Shown one piece after another: positions 26,939 through 39,100 of a stretch of 64,000 nucleotides of DNA. Positions within the stretch are counted from its first letter, which is position 1, and every line of letters starts with the position of its first letter. The notes below the pieces were generated by a model. It ran no database searches. It saw only the letters and a program-made list of their open reading frames with translations, and was not told the origin of the DNA. Source of the DNA: Fidelibacterota bacterium (GTDB lineage: Bacteria > Fidelibacterota > Marinisomatia > Marinisomatales > TCS55). The translations under genes were made by a program, and so were the position numbers. Location of the stretch: positions 278,606 through 342,605 of the forward strand of contig SCKN01000001.1 in NCBI GenBank assembly GCA_004124385.1, written 5' to 3'.

Positions 26939-29896
26939 ATGTCAGATATTACTCCCAACAAGCAACAGCGCAAAGCAATTGAGCATCCACCTGCACCGCT
27001 GATGATACTTGCCGGCGCCGGAACGGGCAAAACGTTTACCCTTGAGCACCGTATCGTATATCTCATTAAATATTATCAAGTTAACCCAGCTAATATTTTA
27101 ACAATAACATATACTGAAAAAGCGGCGCGAGAGCTCAAAGAACGTATATTAAAAAAAGTAGGTAAATCAGCCCATGGCATGACCGTCTGCACCTTCCATT
27201 CATTTTGTTATCAATTATTACGAGATTACGGTTCAGATCAACTTCCCCAACTTTTCGAAGAAAGTGAAGCGATACATATGCTCTTGGAACGCTTTGATGA
27301 ATTAGGTCCTTTTCAGTCAGATGAATTTCCACTCAATCCGGCAAAAGCTGTTATAGATAGTTTTATTCCTTTTTTTAATCGTTCGAGAGATGAATTGGTG
27401 AATGTTGCAGATAAACCAACTCCTAAAACTGACGATGAAACATTTAAACCTGAAACTGTTGCCCAGATTGATGATTTAAAACGGATTTTTCCCACATTCC
27501 AAAAGTGGAAACGAGAAATGAATGTGGTTGATTATAGCGATATGATACTTCTGGCATATGATCTATTGAAGGATAACTCAACTGTATTAAGAAATGTTCA
27601 AGCTCAATTTCAGCATATTATTGTTGATGAATTTCAAGATAATAATTTTGCATTGAATGAAATTATCGGACTTATAGCTAAAGAACATCGTCACATCACT
27701 GTTGTGGGAGATGAAGATCAAGTCATCTACAGTTTTCGCGGTGCCAATTCTTATAATATATCAGCATTTAAAAATAGATTCGGTGGAGAGCCAATTACGT
27801 TGGAGGAAAATTTTCGTTCTACTCAACCTATTTTGGATATTGCAAATGAATCCATCAAGCACAATACTGAACGAACAGAAACGAGTCTTTTTGCTAAAAA
27901 TGGATCTTATGGTTTATTACCAAAAATTTTCTGGGGAGAAAAAGCTGATCAGTTAGTTTATTTAGCAAACGAAATATCTGAATTGATAGATAAGGGTAAT
28001 GATTTTCATTCAATCGCTGTTTTGTGCAGAACACATGGACAAGCAAACACTGTTGCAGAATCATTATTAAAATCAAGAATTCCTGTTCAAGCACGAATTC
28101 CTTCCTATTTCAGTATTCCCGCCCTTTTGGATCTTAATGCTTGGTGTCAAGTTGTTGCGGGAGGAAAGTATCAAGACCATGCCCTTTTTCGACTTATTAA
28201 GAATAATGCTAATGAAGAAACTGCACACTTAATATTTAATATATGGAAGCGCAGAAATGAAACACCACGCCTTCAACTGATTAAAGAAGATGATCGTATT
28301 CTTGCTGAATTTCCTGCAATCGTTTCATTGATTGACCAAATAGTAGCATTTCAGCAAGTACTTCAAAAACGATCTGCAGGTGAAATGGTTTGGAAAATCT
28401 GTGAAAAAACTCAATTATTACGAAAACATTCAACACATTATTCACTGGATGATCGACTTGCCATGCTGAATGTGGGAGATTTCCTTAAACGGGCACAAAG
28501 CTTTTCACAGCGAAATCCCGAAGATCATGGTTTGGCAGCGTTTAATCTTTATATCGAAGCAATCATGGTTTCAGGCGGATTGCAAACTATCGTTCCCAGT
28601 GAATACAAAAAATTAAACGGAATTCGTGTATCTACCGTTCACAGCGTTAAAGGTGGTGAATTTCCCATCGTATTTTTGCCCTTCCAACGTTCTGGGAGTT
28701 TCCCATTGAATTTTCGATCAAATATAATGATATCGCGGCCGCCGGACGAATGGCTGGCCTATGAACAATCTGCAACCAATACTCCCAAAGACCATCATTA
28801 TGAAGAAGAGCGTAGATTATTTTACGTAGCTGTCACTCGAGCACAGGAAAAATTATACATACTGGCGCCACCCAAAGCCACATCCAAGTTTATTAAGGAA
28901 TTACCCCAAAACATTATGGAGAAAACCGTCATGAAAGACGACATCAAAGAAAAACAATCTTATTCAGACTTACGAATCAAATATGAACAGAAAATCCAAA
29001 AAGCATTGGCGAATGATCAATTTGAGCATGTCCGTGACCTTACCAGCGCATTGGAAGTAATAAAGCAATCTGAAAATGGCGAAGCGGTAAATTTGGAATC
29101 CAGTGATTGGGAAACAGATTTGACTTTGGAATTAGAACAGGATTTTGAACCACCGGTTAATGAAAAATTATATTTGTCTGCCAGCGCAATTGAAACGTTT
29201 GAACAATGCCCATTAAAATTCAGATTTGGGCGAATTGACGGCATCCCCCTGACGGCGAGTAAACCGCAATTGCTATTCGGTACAATCATCCACAGCGTCC
29301 TGCAGCAATTTCACGAACCGGAAAAAGAATTATCTGAAGAACGCATTTTAAAATTATTAGAGATAGAATGGAAAAAAGGTGAATTTGATTATACTGTTCG
29401 TGAAGAAAAATTCTATGAACAAGGACAAGAAATGTTGGCTCGCTATGCCAATTCGATCCAGAACAATCCACCAAATGTCATTGCTCGGGAAGAACGATTT
29501 TCTTTCGAGTTAGATGATATTACAATAAATGGCGCCATTGACAGAATTGACAAAAACGAAAATGGTGTTCAAATTGTTGATTACAAAACAAGTAAAACGT
29601 CATCTCCGGCAAAATCGAATCTGCAGTTAGCCATTTACAGCATGTTCTTATCTCAATCCGAATCAGAAGAATTTGGCGGACTGCCGGCCAGTGCATCATT
29701 ATTATTTCTTCGTGATGAAGAAAAACCAATCAGAGCTCATTCATTCACGCATGAAGAATTGGAAAAAACAGAAGAAATAATAAACGAAGTTGCTTCAGGA
29801 ATACGAAAGAAAGAATTTGAAGCTAAAACGGGCAGACATTGCGATTGGTGCGATTACAAGCACCTCATTTGTCCTGCATGGGAGGTTGGTGAGTAG
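26939..29896 (+). CDS. UvrD/Rep-type DNA helicase fused to an Fe-S PD-(D/E)XK nuclease
   Basis: A 985-residue single-chain helicase-nuclease. Helicase: Walker A AGAGTGKT (26-32), TYTEKAARELKER, Walker B VDEFQD, GDEDQVIYSFRGA, and late motifs VSTVHSVKGGEFP and RRLFYVAVTRAQEKL. The C-terminal 250 residues are a RecB/AddB-type nuclease: GTIIHSVLQQF, GAIDRID, IVDYKTSK, plus four cysteines (FEQC about 230 residues before CDWCDYKHLIC) expected to hold a 4Fe-4S cluster, as in AddB and Cas4. It probably processes DNA ends in repair. A TTG at 26900 would extend the frame by 13 residues; the ATG at 26939 is the better start. Confidence 0.88.
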   Translation: MSDITPNKQQRKAIEHPPAPLMILAGAGTGKTFTLEHRIVYLIKYYQVNPANILTITYTEKAARELKERILKKVGKSAHGMTVCTFHSFCYQLLRDYGSDQLPQLFEESEAIHMLLERFDELGPFQSDEFPLNPAKAVIDSFIPFFNRSRDELVNVADKPTPKTDDETFKPETVAQIDDLKRIFPTFQKWKREMNVVDYSDMILLAYDLLKDNSTVLRNVQAQFQHIIVDEFQDNNFALNEIIGLIAKEHRHITVVGDEDQVIYSFRGANSYNISAFKNRFGGEPITLEENFRSTQPILDIANESIKHNTERTETSLFAKNGSYGLLPKIFWGEKADQLVYLANEISELIDKGNDFHSIAVLCRTHGQANTVAESLLKSRIPVQARIPSYFSIPALLDLNAWCQVVAGGKYQDHALFRLIKNNANEETAHLIFNIWKRRNETPRLQLIKEDDRILAEFPAIVSLIDQIVAFQQVLQKRSAGEMVWKICEKTQLLRKHSTHYSLDDRLAMLNVGDFLKRAQSFSQRNPEDHGLAAFNLYIEAIMVSGGLQTIVPSEYKKLNGIRVSTVHSVKGGEFPIVFLPFQRSGSFPLNFRSNIMISRPPDEWLAYEQSATNTPKDHHYEEERRLFYVAVTRAQEKLYILAPPKATSKFIKELPQNIMEKTVMKDDIKEKQSYSDLRIKYEQKIQKALANDQFEHVRDLTSALEVIKQSENGEAVNLESSDWETDLTLELEQDFEPPVNEKLYLSASAIETFEQCPLKFRFGRIDGIPLTASKPQLLFGTIIHSVLQQFHEPEKELSEERILKLLEIEWKKGEFDYTVREEKFYEQGQEMLARYANSIQNNPPNVIAREERFSFELDDITINGAIDRIDKNENGVQIVDYKTSKTSSPAKSNLQLAIYSMFLSQSESEEFGGLPASASLLFLRDEEKPIRAHSFTHEELEKTEEIINEVASGIRKKEFEAKTGRHCDWCDYKHLICPAWEVGE

Positions 29897-29916
29897 TGAG
29901 TGGTAACTAGTGAGTG
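29889..29916 (+). repeat. Four degenerate heptamers overlapping the helicase stop codon
   Basis: In phase: GTGAGTA, GTGAGTG, GTAACTA, GTGAGTG (consensus GTRANTR). The helicase stop TAG (29894-29896) lies in the first copy. A like array follows polA (53420-53462). Confidence 0.75.
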
Positions 29917-29920
29917 CCTG

Positions 29921-29950
29921 CCCGCTCCGCCAGCTGGTGGATAGGCGGGG
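29921..29950. repeat. REP-like hairpin between convergent genes
   Basis: CCCGCT-CCGCCA-GC-TGGTGG-ATA-GGCGGG folds into a two-part stem: CCGCCA with TGGTGG (one GU) and CCCGC with GCGGG. GC-rich against AT-rich surroundings, between the helicase and a convergent lipoprotein gene, so it may act as a REP element, a terminator or both. Confidence 0.65.
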
Positions 29951-29965
29951 TAACTGGTTCTACAC

Positions 29966-30400
29966 TTATTTCTTGAATAACAAAAATTGCATTATCCCTG
30001 AAAAGTCTATTCCTTCGAACAACAATTTAGTGGGATAATATTTTGCATCAGCTGTTAATGAATCTATAGACGAATAGGTCAAATTTCCAGTAATCTGAAA
30101 CCAAGAATATGTTGTATCTCCAGAATTCAACATAAAAATTCGCGATGTGTCATTCCCAGACCAATTGGTAACTATTAATGATGTGGTTAATACAGAATTG
30201 GAATCCGGTTTCATAGATAACGTATACTCTTCCTCAAAAGAATAATTATTACCTTTTAAATTAAATGTAAATGCATCGACTGTATTTACTACAGCCGGTA
30301 AGTCCTCTAGTAACCCATCGATTGGATCTTCCGGTCCTACGCAATTCCAAAAAATCAACATACATGCTACCAATAACCCGTTACCAATCAACACTCTCAT
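29966..30400 (-). CDS. Small lipoprotein of unknown function
   Basis: A 144-residue protein with a lipoprotein signal; the lipobox is FWNC (about Cys20), followed by the acidic linker VGPEDPIDGLLEDLP. The rest alternates short strands and looks like one small beta-sandwich (YSFEEEYTLSMKPDSNSVLT, then SLIVTNWSGNDTSRIFML). No family recognised. It is coupled to rmuC upstream by ATGA, which may only reflect shared transcription. Confidence 0.75.
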   Translation of the reverse strand: MRVLIGNGLLVACMLIFWNCVGPEDPIDGLLEDLPAVVNTVDAFTFNLKGNNYSFEEEYTLSMKPDSNSVLTTSLIVTNWSGNDTSRIFMLNSGDTTYSWFQITGNLTYSSIDSLTADAKYYPTKLLFEGIDFSGIMQFLLFKK

Positions 30401-31488
30401 TCATCATCCTCAATTTGTTTTATATCTTCACTCTGCCCCATCTGCAATTCAGTGATTTTATCCATGGGTTTTTCTAATGCTCTTCTGCGAGTCCCGGCAA
30501 GATCTTCATAGTGATTAGACACCGTTCCCAATGTTTTTCCTAATGCCTCTAGCTTATCAATGAATTTATCCCATTGTTCACGGAATGTTATGACCAGTTT
30601 TTGTACTTCGCCCGCTTTTTCTTCCATATGAAAATTGGACACAGCCTGACGAATTAGCGACAAAATCGCATATAATGTAACCGGAGAACACAATAGTATT
30701 TTTTTGCTCAATGAAAAATCAATCAAATTATGGTCTTCTTTGTTTAAAAAGGAGTAAATACTTTCATTGGGAATAAACATAATAACATAATCCACCGTTC
30801 CGGCATTGGGGTCTATGTAAGAACGTCCGGAAATTTCTTTTATATGGTTGCGCACATCTTTTAAAAATGCTTTTTTCTCGGATTCTTGTTCTGCTTCATT
30901 TTCTGATGAAATATATTTTTCATAATGACTCAATGGAAATTTCACATCCATATTAATGTGTTTTCCATCTGGGAGTTTGAATTTAAAGTCCGGACGATCT
31001 GATCCTTCCTGGGATTGCTTTTCGTAGTTGATGCCTTCAGTAAGGCCGATAAATGCCAGGATATCTTCCACCATCCGCTCGCCCCATTGACCTCGTGCTT
31101 GGGAACTGGATAATATTTGGCGTAATTGAGTAGTTGTATCTGATAATTCAGAAATGCCAATTTTAGACGCTTCCATTTGACCGGTGAGTTCTGTGGTTTG
31201 TTTTTTCAGCCCCTCCAGTTGTTTCTTCATTTCAACTAAACTGGAATCAATAAGTTTTTTCTTTTCATCCAGTTGGGCGTCGCTGCTTTTCATGAGATCA
31301 CCAAATTTGCTCTCGGCAATTTTCATGAAAGTTTCGATATTCTGGTCTAATGCTTCTTTGGATAGATTACCAAATGCATCCTTAATTTGCTGTTGATCTT
31401 GACTCGTATCCTTTTTCAACAGCAATAAAACGATTACACCGATTGCAATGCCGAGAAGTAATAATAAAATTCCAGTGGTTATTGTCAT
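30397..31488 (-). CDS. rmuC: DNA recombination protein RmuC
   Basis: A 363-residue protein: N-terminal membrane anchor (3-24), coiled coil (about 30-110) and the RmuC nuclease-like domain (ARGQWGERMVEDILAFIGL, DRPDFKFKLPDGKHINMDVK, VDYVIMFIPNESIY). The D..DVK pattern fits a PD-(D/E)XK-type fold. RmuC limits recombination at inverted repeats in E. coli. Length is somewhat shorter than in E. coli (475). Confidence 0.93.
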   Translation of the reverse strand: MTITTGILLLLLGIAIGVIVLLLLKKDTSQDQQQIKDAFGNLSKEALDQNIETFMKIAESKFGDLMKSSDAQLDEKKKLIDSSLVEMKKQLEGLKKQTTELTGQMEASKIGISELSDTTTQLRQILSSSQARGQWGERMVEDILAFIGLTEGINYEKQSQEGSDRPDFKFKLPDGKHINMDVKFPLSHYEKYISSENEAEQESEKKAFLKDVRNHIKEISGRSYIDPNAGTVDYVIMFIPNESIYSFLNKEDHNLIDFSLSKKILLCSPVTLYAILSLIRQAVSNFHMEEKAGEVQKLVITFREQWDKFIDKLEALGKTLGTVSNHYEDLAGTRRRALEKPMDKITELQMGQSEDIKQIEDDE

Positions 31489-31559
31489 GGTGAAAACTAA
31501 TAAACTATGTTAATTGATTGAGTCTTAATTATGAGAAAATTTCAAAATATCCACAACCG

Positions 31560-33032
31560 TTAAAGACCAAGTACATCCAGTACAAGTCTAACAGTATTCC
31601 CTGTAGCACCGGATTTCGGACCGTAGGGTTTTTCTTTTTCACCCCAAGCAGTTCCGGCAATATCAAAATGACACCATGGAATATCTTCACCTACAAATTC
31701 CTTAAGGAATGCACCACCGGCAATAGATCCGGCCTGCATGGGAGCGCCTATATTTTTCACATCTGCAATCTTGGATTGAACTTGTTCGCAGTATTCTTCC
31801 CACAAAGGAAATTCCCACACTTTTTCACCTGTTTTCCTTGAAGACTTTTTCACACGCTCAACAAGTTTTTCATCGGTACCCATAATGCCCGTAGCTACAT
31901 GTCCCAATGCAACAAGTACAGCTCCGGTCAGGGTGGCAAAATCGAAAATAAATGCAGGATCGTAATGTTTACTCACATAACTCAAAGCATCTGCCAAAAT
32001 CAAACGACCTTCCGCATCCGTATTTAAGACTTCAATTGTTTTTCCATTGTACGCCGTAAGAATATCGCCCGGTTTATAGGCTTTTGCACCGCTCATATTT
32101 TCTGTTGAAGCAATAGCCGCTACAACATTGATTTTGGGCTTTAATGCAGCAATTACATGCATACAGCCCAACACTACGGCTGCCCCACACATATCAAATT
32201 TCATTTCATCCATTTTTGCAGCGGGCTTGATCGAAATTCCCCCGGAGTCAAACGTCAATCCTTTTCCCACCAGCACTTTTGGTTTTACAGATTTTTTTGT
32301 ACCCCAATATTCCATAAGGATGAATTTTGGCGGTTCATCGGATCCGGCGGCCACACCGGCTAAAGCACCCATACCTAATTCTGTAAATTTTTCACGATCA
32401 AAGACCGTTACCTTCATTTTGCCTCTACGTCCGATCTTCTTCGCATCTTCAGCTAAACGCGTGGGAGTGCTTACATTTCCCGGATGATTGCCCAAATCAC
32501 GGGCAAAACAGACACCATTCGCTATAAATGAACCTTTACTCAACCCAACCTTCGATCCGCCGGAAACAGTCACTTTATCCAGTTCAAACAACTCATCCTT
32601 CTTTTTAGTTAAATAATCGTTGAACTGATAACTGCCCATAATCAAACCTTCTGCTAAAGCCTGACCAAATTCTGCCGTCGCTTTTCCACCATAATTCTCA
32701 CATGAAACGTGATTATATTTTTTTGCTATTGCCTTTTTGGCCAATGTACCGCCCACTTTGCGAAGACATTCTGTTTTAAATTCATTCGCTTTTCCAAGTC
32801 CAATAACAATAACGGGACCGTCTTCAGAATAGAAAATTGTTGTTTCGCAATGCTTACCTTTTATGTCGCCACGATCATGTGCTTTAATAATCTGATTACC
32901 TATTAATGCATCGACGGCATTGCCATTTTTTGTCATGGATCCATTTTCATATATTCCGATGGAAATTGCATCCGATTTGATACTATTTAACAGGTCAGTT
33001 GTATGATTAAGTTTTGATAAATGAGCCATCAT
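31560..33032 (-). CDS. pepA: Leucyl (cytosol) aminopeptidase, M17
   Basis: A 490-residue two-metal aminopeptidase. Catalytic C-terminal domain: VGKGLTFDSGGISIKPAAKM (metal-binding Lys and Asp), DMCGAA, NTDAEGRL with metal-binding Asp and Glu and catalytic Arg, and DFATLTGA. The N-terminal part is the variable macro-like domain. It trims N-terminal residues from peptides in the cytoplasm. Start is ATG at 33032 or 33029. Monocistronic, 71 nt upstream of rmuC. Confidence 0.95.
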   Translation of the reverse strand: MMAHLSKLNHTTDLLNSIKSDAISIGIYENGSMTKNGNAVDALIGNQIIKAHDRGDIKGKHCETTIFYSEDGPVIVIGLGKANEFKTECLRKVGGTLAKKAIAKKYNHVSCENYGGKATAEFGQALAEGLIMGSYQFNDYLTKKKDELFELDKVTVSGGSKVGLSKGSFIANGVCFARDLGNHPGNVSTPTRLAEDAKKIGRRGKMKVTVFDREKFTELGMGALAGVAAGSDEPPKFILMEYWGTKKSVKPKVLVGKGLTFDSGGISIKPAAKMDEMKFDMCGAAVVLGCMHVIAALKPKINVVAAIASTENMSGAKAYKPGDILTAYNGKTIEVLNTDAEGRLILADALSYVSKHYDPAFIFDFATLTGAVLVALGHVATGIMGTDEKLVERVKKSSRKTGEKVWEFPLWEEYCEQVQSKIADVKNIGAPMQAGSIAGGAFLKEFVGEDIPWCHFDIAGTAWGEKEKPYGPKSGATGNTVRLVLDVLGL

Positions 33033-33118
33033 GTCCTCTTGTTATGAAAATTAAATGTGTATTTTGGGGGAGTAAAATTAGGTTGTATCCATGGCTGCTG
33101 CAATGGTATCAACTGAAA

Positions 33119-36100
33119 TTATTTAAGTAATATCATTTTTTGCGCTTTCTGAAATGTACTTGATTCAAAACGCGCAAAGTATAATCCGGTAGCAACCACC
33201 TTTCCGTTATTATCTAATCCATCCCATTTTATATCATGATAACCAGCATTAATTTCTTTGTTTAATAATGTTTTCACTTCTCGTCCACTCAAATCATAAA
33301 TCACAACATTCAACTTCGTCTTAATCGGGATATCGAACTGAATGGAGGTTCTCATGTTAAATGGGTTCGGAAAATTGGGATACACTTTAAACACTTGGGG
33401 AATTGGCAGAATATCAAATTCATATTTACCGGTTATAACTTCCAATCCATTATTATCAAAAAACCGAACAGAAGCTAAAACTGAAACCAAATTTCTATTT
33501 GAAGATGATATTTGAAATTGAAATGTTGAATCCGGTATATTATTGAGGTTCGCAAATGAAACAAACTGTATTTGCGTTAAGGTATCAAATACACTTAATA
33601 CCATTCGGTTAGTGGTAGATTGAGCTGATAATTTTATATTTGAAGAAGAATTTGAATAATCGAAAACGATTTCTCCCGCTGTAATGTTTTCTCCAATGTG
33701 TATAACCAAATTCTGATCTACAATTTCACTCTTTAACTGTATATTTTTTAAAGTTGAAAATGCAGGGATTTTTGCATTCAGTTTATAATTCCATGTCCAC
33801 ATTTGTGCAAATATAGCCATATCTCTTAAATTTGATATACCATCTAAATTAGGCTTCATATACGGGACATCACCAACCATTGGAGCTAAATCTATATTTG
33901 GCCAAGTCGTATTAAATTCTACAACATCCAAAACATCCAGAAAATAATCTTCATTTAAATCCCCCCAAAATGTGCTGTATAATACGAATGTATCATTCGT
34001 TGTTAATTCATTTAATGATATTAAATCAGTTAACTCAATTCGTAACGCATCTGAAGTAAACAATGTCGAATCCAATGTAATAGTTAGAACACTGTCTGAA
34101 TATGAATCACTGAATGTTAATGTATCTGAATATTCTGAAATAATGTTAACATTATAACTCACCACATCTTTATTAAAATAAATAGTTATTTCTTCAGGTT
34201 CAAATACACCGATATACTCAGATAATTCCGGATTAATATTCACGATTGAAATCGGCTCATTGTCGTATACGATTCCATCCGCTGTAGATATATCTGATTC
34301 ATTCCCAGCAAAATCTATTGCTCTTACACTCGTATAATAGCTAATCTGATTCTGTAAAGACAAATTTATAAACTGGAAGGAATCTATTTCGGCACTTACC
34401 GTTTTCCAATCGCTTACTTCTTGTCCGCCGGGAGAAGTTCCAATGCAAACATTAAAATAATCTATGCCAATATTATCGCTAAAATCACTCCATCTAATGT
34501 CTAAAAATGTAGAATCCAATGCCCAATCGAGTTCATTCTCTAAATCGAAGCCATCGTAAACATTTCCTGCTTCCGGTTGAGTGAGATCAACGAGAAAACC
34601 ATCGCCGGATAATGTATCAGAAATATTCCCGGCGGAATCAACAGCAAACACATTCCCTAGATAAAGAACGTTTTCATCTAATGTTAGATTTTCAATGAAT
34701 ACTTGAGTGTCAGCATTCATTTCAGTCCAATTAAAAAAGTCATCATTGCCGGCGGACGTACCAATACCATAGAAGTGATTTTGAATTCCGGATATAGCAT
34801 CTGATCCATCCCACTTCAGCCATAATGACGAATTATCATTTAAATAATCTAAATCTTCATCAACATCCCCCTCAATAAGTGCATTGACTTCCGGTTTTGT
34901 ATAATCAATAATGACTTGGCTTGCATTCGTCGTTTCAGTATAAATATCGCTTGAGTTTCCAGCAGAATCAACAATTCCTATTTCAAAAACAACGATTCCT
35001 TCCGGATCATTAGTGTTTACATTGAAATTACCATACCAATTGCCTGCTTCATCAATAACTTCTACACTGTCATTATTGATAAGCATATAAACACTTCGAA
35101 ACACTTCATCAAAAGTTATATTCACATATATTTGGTCATTTAACGTTGCATAATTATTTGAATTATTATCAGACGTTATTTCTACACTCGTTAATACCGG
35201 AATTGTCTCATCAATTAATAGTGTATCATTACTAACCGTTCCCATTTTAGAATTCCCGGCTATATCAGAAATGATAGCGATAAATTGAGCTGTGCTTTCT
35301 TCAACAAACCCATCCAATGCCATAAATTCTTCTTCGGTAAATGACAATTGAAGCATCGTGTTTACGTTCTCTTCATTCAGCGTAGTTTGACCTCCAATCT
35401 GTTCATAATCTCCATTATCAAGACTGACATACACAATGATTTTCCCCTGCACCAAACTGGAATCCAAATCAATCGGTACTGTAACTAATACATTTTGATT
35501 AGTACTATTCCAATATCCTTCATACACATCGCCGCCATCTGCAACGACAATTCCAACTGTGAAATCAGCCGGCGGACTGAGATCATATATTACACCGGTA
35601 TTATTTGTTGTTTCGGTTGTGTTACCCGTATTTCCCACATTATCTTCAAAAAGTATAGAGAAAGAGACAAGCCCTTCAGTTTCATTCTCGACCAGAATAT
35701 ATTGAGCACGATATACATTATTTCCCAATGAGTCTATATCTGCCAGCTGATTTAAAATGGTAGCTGAAATATTTTGACATGTTTCTGATAAATGAAAATC
35801 CAAGATCATTACATCGCTTACTATAGCCAATGTTGTATCTTCATTATTCGATGCAATGGAGCAGTAAATTGAAGTTGGGACAGTACCGTCATAACGTACA
35901 TAACTTGCATCCGTCACAGAAATTAAATTATCATATTCATTATTATTAAAATCTGTATAGTCGATGTTAAAATTTATTAATCCTTCGGAATCTCCTTCTT
36001 GAGTAATTATTAACATTGTATACTGATTTTCACCCAAATCTGATATAGTTGCAATTTTATTGTTTATATATGAATTATTAAAAAGTATGGGCATATTTGA

Positions 36101-39100
36101 TGAAATAGTTACTGTAATTGTATCTCCAATTTTTGCTAATGTATCACCATAGTTATTGTTTGATCTAATTAAAACAGATTCAATTTCAGGACCAGCTGTA
36201 CTATTATTTACAAAGCTGCCATCTGTTGTTTGGGTGATTTCCGCCGTTAAATTTCTGGCCGTATCTCCCGCAACTAAAGTAAACTCAACAAGACCTTCCG
36301 GTTCTTGTCCTGTCATTATTCTCCAAAAAGACAGATCTGCATTGTCGGACTCAAAAATATTAACAGCAAATGTTCCAATGGTTGAAGAAAGAGTGTCAAT
36401 CATTTCTGTTGTACTGCATGAAATAAAAACAGTATCTCCGGGAATTGAAATTGTTGAATCTGCATTACTGGAAAAAATCGTAATTGGATTTAATATCGGT
36501 TGAGTTTGATCTATATGAATAATATTTCCACTATTAGACCCCGTTGTTGAATTTCCTGCTATATCTGTTAAAATTGCATAAAATTCAGCATTACCGTTTT
36601 CAACAAATCCAGCTAATGATTCAAATTGATCGGCCGAAAATGTTGATGATGTTTCTATATTTACGGATGTTATTTCCGTACTACCTCCGAGAGGTTCACC
36701 AACTCCACCATCAAAAACGGTATAGATTTGATAAGAACCGCCCACAAGAGATTCATCATTATCCAATGGTATCATTACCTTTAATAAAGTATTCGAACTA
36801 TTCCAAAAATTACTTGCTAATAAACCACCCGATGGATTTACAATTCCCAATTGAAATGCTACTGGCAGTGTTCTGTCATATGTTACCGTCGAATTATCGG
36901 TTGATGAATTTACCGACGTTCCCTGATTTCCGGACATATCTGAAAAATCAATGGAAAAAGGTATGATTCCTTCATCATCTGTAGAACTTGTAACGATAAA
37001 TGAGGAAAAGCTTAAATCATCACCTGAATTCGTTACAGTGGCAGCTTTGTTTAAAATAAAAACAGTCGGATTTTGGATGGATTCATCTGCTGTAAAATAA
37101 ACCCAAACTGTATCTGATTCTTTAGCATAAGCTGTATTTAAATTATTAGAAATGGTTAGGACAGAACTTAACAAGGGCGCAGTTTTATCTATGACTACAA
37201 CACTTCCGTCAGATGTAGATGTGATTTCACTTGTCATGTTTCTAGCAGTATCTCCTGCAATGATTGTAAATGGAACATTACCACTGGAATAATCTTCTGT
37301 AACTATATCCCACACTTTATAATCTAAGTTGTTTGAACTGCTTCCTTCAAAATTGAATGTACTGATAGTTGAATAAACAGAGTCTATAGCTTCTGTAGCT
37401 GTAAATGATATAAAGACTGTATCACCTGGAATAGCCATAGCATTATTCAAATTACTAGAATAAATAGAAACTGGATTTATAGTTGGTGAAATTTGATCAA
37501 TCAATAAAATATTTGCACTTTCACTCCCTTCCGTTTCATTCCCCGGACGATCTGCTAGAACAGCCTTAAAAGAGATTCTTTCACCTTCATCAAATCCCGT
37601 AATTGCTTCAACCTGTGCAGACGTAAATGACATTGTTTTAGTTAAACCAAATTCAGTTGAGTAAGTAAAGGCAGCAGATCCTAGCGTTTCATAATCATTC
37701 GATCCAATTTTCGTCCATACTTGTGCTCTGCCATTATACATAGAAGCATCGTCCGGAATAGGAATCGTTAGATCCAATCCCGTATTATTTGAATTCCAAT
37801 AATCACTTACGACGATTTCACCTGTGGCAATGACTTCTCCTACAGTAAAATCAATAGGTGGAGTAATGTCGTATATTACAGAACTGCCATCTGTCGTTGA
37901 ACTCACTACGACTCCATCATTCCCCGCTGAATCTGAAAAAGATATTTCAAAAGTAATAATTCCTTCCGGATCAGTAATAGTCATATCATAAGTTGCAAAA
38001 AAGGAAACACTATCTAAAAAAGACAAATTGCCAGTTTGGTTTACAAACAATACTGATGCAGTTTTTATTGGTTCGGATACCCCAGTAGATAAATGAATTG
38101 TATCACCTTCTTTTGCCCAAGCACTATCCCAAATATTAAAGGATTGTATTACAACCATACTTAAAATTGGAGCCGTATTATCAATGATGACATTACTCCC
38201 ATCAGTTGTGTTTGGTGAATCTGTATACGTATTGTTGTATGTATCCACATATGAAATCGAATAGGTAACAATTCCATCCGTCTCACTCCCATCCAATGTC
38301 ACTGTTGCTCGATAAGCATTCCCGGCAATATTGGTTACGACAGCATTTTGACCAGACATTGCTACAGTTGATGAAACAATTTCTTCACCGGAGGTAAAAT
38401 CCAAATACACAGCATCTCCAGTTCGTGCATAATGTGTTACAGCATTATTTGAGGAAATAGAAATGATGGAAGGTGGTGTGGCAATATATTCTAAAAATAT
38501 CGTCGTCGTACTTGGTGTTCCAGTAGATACATTTCCGGCATTATCTAAAATCTTTGCACCTAATGTTACTGTTAATGAATCTGCAAACCCCGGCAATGAT
38601 TCAAACTCATTTTCGGTAACAATAGCAAGATTTGTTCCCAAAGTAACATCGGCCAGTGAAATTGTATCTAATTGTCCTATATCAGAGTAAGCTGCTCCAT
38701 TTACACTGCCGGTTAATTGAACATAAGCACCAGTCAATGTTGTATAATCATATTGTGCTTCAACAAAGTCGATTGGAGAATCTCCTGTACTCCACGAGGA
38801 TCCATTCATTGTACCATTATTACTATTGGAACTATTATCATTAATAGTATTTCCACTACCCTCATCGCATTTCCAATACCCTACTAATCCAGTTTCAGTT
38901 CCTGAGAATGAAGAATTCATATAGCCCTGCAATTGAGCACCGGTTCGTGCCACATTCCATATCCTCAATTCATCTATACTTCCGTCAAAATATGTATCCG
39001 TACCGTTCCGAGAAAATGATCCTAACGTTAAATTTGTTGGTATATTTGAATAATCAATATTTCCCGTCACAACAGCTGTACTTGCCAAAACACCATCTTT

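Noticed and set aside
36544-36966. Plus-strand 140-codon frame inside the giant surface gene
   Set aside because: Antisense to a conserved repeat region; composition (rich in Leu, His, Tyr) is that of a reversed Ser/Thr/Asn-rich gene, with no RBS or family match.
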